A stretch of DNA of 35,762 nucleotides from Candidatus Heimdallarchaeota archaeon AB_125 (GTDB lineage: Archaea > Asgardarchaeota > Heimdallarchaeia > Heimdallarchaeales > Heimdallarchaeaceae): NCBI GenBank assembly GCA_001940755.1, contig MEHH01000002.1:1-35762 (forward strand). Direction: 5' to 3'. The stretch's first letter is position 1, and the number at the start of each line of letters is the position of its first letter. The notes under the pieces are model-generated. The model had not been told where the DNA came from, made no database searches, and saw only the letters and a program-made list of their open reading frames with translations. The translations under genes and the position numbers were made by a program. Shown here piece after piece: positions 32,122 to 35,762 of the stretch.

Positions 32122-33441
32122 TCAACTATTAGGAATAAGCGTTTCTATAATAAAAGGATCAGATTGAAGCAATGTTTCTAAGTTTTGAACATCAGAGAAC
32201 TTAACAAAATACAAATGATAAATACTATATTCTGCAGTATAACTGTGTATGACTTCTCCCCAAAGGAGATATATGGTATCATCTCTTACAGCTAATAATG
32301 GTCGAAAATATGAATAAAGCCTATCTAAACCTTCATACACCTTGACTTCATAAAGTGTAAGATTTTCATCCATTAATTCAGCATAATAGTGGATTCTTTG
32401 AGGGGTTCCTTCTATTTGGAAAAATAGAGAATATCTCCCATTTTCTCTTTGATGTATACTCCTATCTGAAAAATAAAGTTTCTCAGGATAATAGAACAGT
32501 TCATCTGAAGTAATGTTCGAATCAGTGATAATGGCTTTGTAGAGTTTTGTCTTCGTATAAGTTGTTTCATTTGTTGGTCCATCAAAATTATATCCACAAA
32601 AATATGCATTCAATCTGCCATTTCCCTCTTCAAAGCCGCAGGGCCATAATGATTGGTTTGTATATGTAATTGTATCATTTAACCAGATTCCTTTTTTTCG
32701 AGTTGATAATTTCAATATATTGTAATATAAGCTCTCATTACGACAAGCCCAACTGATTGTAGGATTATTATTCCAAAGAATGAAATTTGCTTCTAGTAAA
32801 TCACTTAAATTTCCCTCAAACGTAATCGTATCTATCGACCAAGAAGCTTTTGAGATATTTAACAGATAGAAGGAATAATTGGGAATACCAGAAATCATCC
32901 CAGAAGCATCACTAAAACAACAAATTAAATTACCATTACTATCAACATCTGTATCTATGAATCTTTTAAAAGTTGGATGAGTAGAAGAAGGGTTGAATGA
33001 GGGAACTGGCTCCCAATCTTTCAAATTTTTAGATTTTATACCAAAAACAACAGGAGACCATAAACCAGTTAAACCAGAAGCGAAAATGTAATACCATTCC
33101 TTATGTTTTATACCTTTAATGCTGGAAGGACTAATTAGAGGAGAATCATCTTCAATTGATTTATTACAAATCTTGATTTTTTTCTTACCATAATCAAGCA
33201 TAGTCCATCCAAAATCAGAACCAGAGAGTTCATTAAAATACCTATAGGAAATGTGAATATCAGAATTTTCATCAAAGAAGAAATATCCATACTTGCCTTG
33301 ATCTATTCTCATAAAGGACAAATCTTCCTCCAATTTTATGCATCTATTCTCTTCGATAAAATAGATAAGGAGGGGAGAACCTAGTATTAACAGCATAATA
33401 ATGAAAAAAGCTATAACTAGATTCCTGTTTTTGAAAGACAA
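32122..33441 (-). CDS. Membrane-anchored extracellular propeller-like protein
   Basis: 439 residues with a TTG start preceded by AAGGGAAC on the minus strand. One N-terminal hydrophobic segment (residues 9-28, VIAFFIIMLLILGSPLLIYF) acts as a signal anchor. The rest is beta-rich and aromatic, with repeated YYIFASG, DSNGNLICCFSDASG and DTIYLLWGEVIHS-type blades, which fits a six- or seven-bladed propeller of the sialidase/BNR kind. No catalytic residues are evident. It is predicted to face the cell exterior. The degraded fragment at 23941 shares the repeat style, so this may be one of a family of surface proteins. Confidence 0.75.
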   Translation of the reverse strand: MSFKNRNLVIAFFIIMLLILGSPLLIYFIEENRCIKLEEDLSFMRIDQGKYGYFFFDENSDIHISYRYFNELSGSDFGWTMLDYGKKKIKICNKSIEDDSPLISPSSIKGIKHKEWYYIFASGLTGLWSPVVFGIKSKNLKDWEPVPSFNPSSTHPTFKRFIDTDVDSNGNLICCFSDASGMISGIPNYSFYLLNISKASWSIDTITFEGNLSDLLEANFILWNNNPTISWACRNESLYYNILKLSTRKKGIWLNDTITYTNQSLWPCGFEEGNGRLNAYFCGYNFDGPTNETTYTKTKLYKAIITDSNITSDELFYYPEKLYFSDRSIHQRENGRYSLFFQIEGTPQRIHYYAELMDENLTLYEVKVYEGLDRLYSYFRPLLAVRDDTIYLLWGEVIHSYTAEYSIYHLYFVKFSDVQNLETLLQSDPFIIETLIPNS

Positions 33442-33556
33442 AGATTGTTCCCTTCTGTGATTAAGTGGTTTTAACTATAGCATAAACAGTAATAAATTAT
33501 TCTGAAAACTATATTAATAGGTTTAATAATGTAGAAAATATAAGTGAGATTCAAAG

Positions 33557-34390
33557 ATGTTAATTGATTCTTTTGAAGCAGAGAAGATTCTAGAAGCATA
33601 TCATCAAGGGAAGGAATCTGTTTTAGCTTTCTTTGATCTTAGGTTTACTCAACAGAGAGTACTTTTCAAAAAAGATAAAATAATAATTGGCGATTTTACT
33701 TATGACCTAAAAACTATGAATAAAATAGCTAAAAATCCTTCAGTCTTTCTCGTTGAAAAAAAACCTAAGAAAATTGCATTTTTCGATGAACGATATTATA
33801 AGCTTGAGCCCATAAAAAATACTGCGCCTACTATTGAGATTGATGGTATTAGGATGCATAGAACAAAACACATGACTCCTTTAGAAGATGCCAGAAAGAA
33901 GATTTTTACTGTCAATATTTCTGCAAACGAGAAAGTCCTAGATATTTGTACTGGATTAGGTTATACGGCTATTGAATCTTACCGAATGAAAGCTTTTGTT
34001 ACAACTATTGAGTTAGATTCTAATGTCATTGAAATTGCAAAATACAATCCCTATTCAGCTGATTTGTTTAATGGTATTGAAAGTAAGAAGATTGATTTAA
34101 TTCTAGAAGATGCTACTATAGCAATCAAAGAAATGGATGATGATTCTTTTGATGTTATACTCCATGATCCACCAAGATTTTCTCTAGCAGGAGAGCTTTA
34201 CTCACAAGAATTTTATCATAATCTTTACAAAATTCTGAAGAAAGAAGGTCGTTTACTTCATTATGTTGGAAAACCTGGATCTAAATATAGAGGGAAGGAC
34301 TACATCAGTGGTATTCAAAATCGTTTGAATGAAGCAGGTTTCAAAACCAAACGAACTGAAGATAACGAAAGTGTTCTTGCATATAAATGA
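33557..34390 (+). CDS. SAM-dependent methyltransferase, archaeal type
   Basis: 277 residues. The first ~110 residues are a separate N-terminal domain. The SAM-binding motif VLDICTGLGYT is at 127-137, an acidic strand end is in TTIELDSN, and the catalytic-region motif HDPPR is at 203-207. DPPR/DPPY motifs are seen in methyltransferases that modify amino groups on bases, but also in others. This resembles a group of predicted archaeal methyltransferases (I believe COG2521); the substrate is unknown. The GTTTAATAATG about 30 bases before the ATG suggests a leaderless transcript. Confidence 0.83.
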   Translation: MLIDSFEAEKILEAYHQGKESVLAFFDLRFTQQRVLFKKDKIIIGDFTYDLKTMNKIAKNPSVFLVEKKPKKIAFFDERYYKLEPIKNTAPTIEIDGIRMHRTKHMTPLEDARKKIFTVNISANEKVLDICTGLGYTAIESYRMKAFVTTIELDSNVIEIAKYNPYSADLFNGIESKKIDLILEDATIAIKEMDDDSFDVILHDPPRFSLAGELYSQEFYHNLYKILKKEGRLLHYVGKPGSKYRGKDYISGIQNRLNEAGFKTKRTEDNESVLAYK

Positions 34391-34428
34391 AGTAATCTAT
34401 ATTAAGGAGTATCTTTAAGCGTTTGTTG

Positions 34429-35076
34429 ATGCAGAAGGAATTATATCTAACGAAGGAAAATCAAGAAGAGAAAGTTTCTCAATGGATTACTGAATGTAAA
34501 AAAATGAAGAAGCATATTGCTTTTGCTTTTGATTTGTCCAAAGCAGCTCTACTTGTTCTTGACATGCAAAATTTCTTTCTTGATGAATCAAAGCATGCTT
34601 ACGTTCCTTCAGCAAAGACTATTACTGAAGACATTTCAAAGTTAGTGGATTTTTTCCAAAAGAATGAAAGACCTGTAATCTTTACTAAGCACCTAGATAC
34701 ACAGAAACCTGATGAAATGATGACTCGCTGGTGGAAAGATTCTATAGAAGATGGAACGCCTGAAGCAGAGATCTCAAACTTACTAAACACAGAAGGTTCA
34801 GAAATTATAAAAAAAAGCAGATATAGTGCTTTTGAAAAAACAAATCTTGAAGAACTACTACATAACAAAGGTGTAAAGCAGATTATCATAACAGGTATTA
34901 TGTCTCATCTATGTTGTGAAACTACGGCAAGAGATGCATTTATGAAAGATTTTGAAGTAATCTATATCGTAGATGCAACTGCTACTTATACAGAAAAATT
35001 GCATTTAGGAACCATCAGAGCAATCTCTCATGGTTTCGGGAGATGTGAATCAACAGAGGAGATTGTTAATGGCTGA
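34429..35076 (+). CDS. Cysteine hydrolase, isochorismatase family
   Basis: 215 residues from the ATG at 34429. TTG codons at 34423 and 34426 are alternatives, and AAGGAG lies at 34404-34409, which is rather far for any of them. The catalytic triad is visible: Asp45 (LLVLDMQNFF), Lys129 (IIKKSRYSAF) and Cys162 (IMSHLCCETTARDA). Members hydrolyse isochorismate, nicotinamide, N-carbamoyl compounds or similar; none can be named here. It overlaps the following flavoprotein by eight bases, so the two are translationally coupled and may work on a related substrate. Confidence 0.9.
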   Translation: MQKELYLTKENQEEKVSQWITECKKMKKHIAFAFDLSKAALLVLDMQNFFLDESKHAYVPSAKTITEDISKLVDFFQKNERPVIFTKHLDTQKPDEMMTRWWKDSIEDGTPEAEISNLLNTEGSEIIKKSRYSAFEKTNLEELLHNKGVKQIIITGIMSHLCCETTARDAFMKDFEVIYIVDATATYTEKLHLGTIRAISHGFGRCESTEEIVNG

Positions 35077-35762
35077 AAAATTAGAGACTGTTGTTGCACT
35101 AATCGGTGGAGGTCCTGCTTGTATAACAGCTTCAATACAACTTACTAGGGCAGGATTAGACAACTTATTGATAACCGATGAACTTGGAGGAAAAATCAAG
35201 AATGCAAATCTCATAGAGAATCTTTTGGGTTTTCCTAAAGGAATTAGTGGAGATGATTTTATTCAATTACTCAAACAACAAGTTAGAAAACATAGTGTTG
35301 AGTATATCACGCAGACAGTCAAATATGTTGAGTATAAAAATGTTGGAACGAATGCCTTTAGATTTATAATTACTACAGATAAGGAACAAGTTCAGAGCAA
35401 ATACCTCATTGTAGGTACTGGGTCAAAACCAAAAAAACTAGAAATTGAAGGTGAAGAGGAAGCTTACTCAAAAAAGAGATTGTTTTACGAGAACTATAAT
35501 GCAAGAAAGCATGTTAAGGAGAAGAATGTAATTATCATAGGAGGAGGGGATATAGCTTATGATTATGCACTTAATATCAAAGATTCTGCATCTAACATCT
35601 CAATTATCCAAAGATCAAGCATTTCGAAGAGTATACCAATTCTCCAAACCCGAGCACAGAAAGAAGAAAGTATCAAAATTCTAACTGGAGTTAATCTGAA
35701 CAAAATAAAATTTGATGGAAAAACACTAGTTATAAATGCTAAGAAAAAAGATAGAACATTAC
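35069..35762 (+). CDS. TrxR-like FAD/NAD(P) oxidoreductase, 3' part outside window
   Basis: About 231 residues are visible from the ATG at 35069, and the frame is still open at the last base. The N-terminal FAD motif GGGPAC (13-18) has Cys instead of the usual third glycine. ELGGKIKNANLIENLLGFP is the typical thioredoxin-reductase region, GTGSKPKKLEIEG follows, and a second Rossmann motif IIGGGDIAYDYAL binds NAD(P)H. At the place where thioredoxin reductase has CATC the sequence reads FYENYN, so the redox disulfide is absent. It is therefore not an ordinary thioredoxin reductase; a ferredoxin- or flavodoxin-type reductase or another TrxR relative is likely. It is coupled to the isochorismatase-fold gene by an eight-base overlap. 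Confidence 0.85.
   Translation, partial: MAEKLETVVALIGGGPACITASIQLTRAGLDNLLITDELGGKIKNANLIENLLGFPKGISGDDFIQLLKQQVRKHSVEYITQTVKYVEYKNVGTNAFRFIITTDKEQVQSKYLIVGTGSKPKKLEIEGEEEAYSKKRLFYENYNARKHVKEKNVIIIGGGDIAYDYALNIKDSASNISIIQRSSISKSIPILQTRAQKEESIKILTGVNLNKIKFDGKTLVINAKKKDRTL

Overview
The window is AT-rich archaeal DNA. Evidence for an archaeon is the class I lysyl-tRNA synthetase, a geranylgeranyl (archaeal lipid) reductase, TATA-type promoters close to start codons, and an HdrABC core. A small Ras-like GTPase, a SHOC2-style leucine-rich-repeat protein, TPR proteins and a possible longin/DENN-like protein together point to an Asgard archaeon, perhaps of the Heimdall side. That placement is inference. 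Almost every base is coding, no gap exceeds 300 bases, and I see no rRNA, tRNA, CRISPR or insertion sequence.

Region 1 (1-10,404) is a mixed housekeeping block: the end of a helical-repeat-like protein and a 520-residue protein with three Ig-like repeats (1-2157), geranylgeranyl reductase, class I LysRS, a winged-helix regulator, a 366-residue longin/DENN-like candidate, a SIRT5-type sirtuin, acylphosphatase, a bacterial-type GTP cyclohydrolase II, a YkgJ-like cysteine-cluster protein with an acidic repeat tail, and a small GTPase.

Region 2 (10,627-22,561) is the centrepiece: 13 tightly packed plus-strand genes behind one clear TATA promoter. In order they encode 2-oxoglutarate:ferredoxin oxidoreductase (KorDABC), an MvhD/FlxD-type 2Fe-2S subunit, two 4Fe-4S proteins and an NAD(P)H-flavin subunit (together Flx-like), HdrA, HdrC, HdrB, and the iron-sulfur and flavin subunits of a soluble fumarate reductase (TfrB-like and TfrA-like). 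The predicted TfrB lacks the CCG domains of methanogen TfrB, and a free-standing HdrB lies two bases upstream. This suggests one chain: NAD(P)H enters at FlxA, electrons bifurcate at the HdrA flavin, one branch reduces ferredoxin for KOR, and the other runs through HdrC/HdrB to TfrB/TfrA and fumarate. Such a complex would couple two steps of a reductive (or, reversed, oxidative) TCA segment. The gene order and motifs are seen; the coupling is inference.

Region 3 (22,621-35,762) holds a histidine phosphatase, a metallo-beta-lactamase-fold hydrolase, a truncated surface-protein fragment, an ABC-2 exporter (two genes), a DinB-like protein with a small unknown partner, an LRR protein, a SnoaL-like protein behind a striking dyad around its TATA box, a luciferase-like monooxygenase, an SRPBCC protein, a DUF3784-like membrane protein, a TPR protein, a membrane-anchored extracellular propeller-like protein, a methyltransferase, an isochorismatase-fold hydrolase, and a TrxR-like flavoprotein cut by the window end that lacks the redox CxxC.
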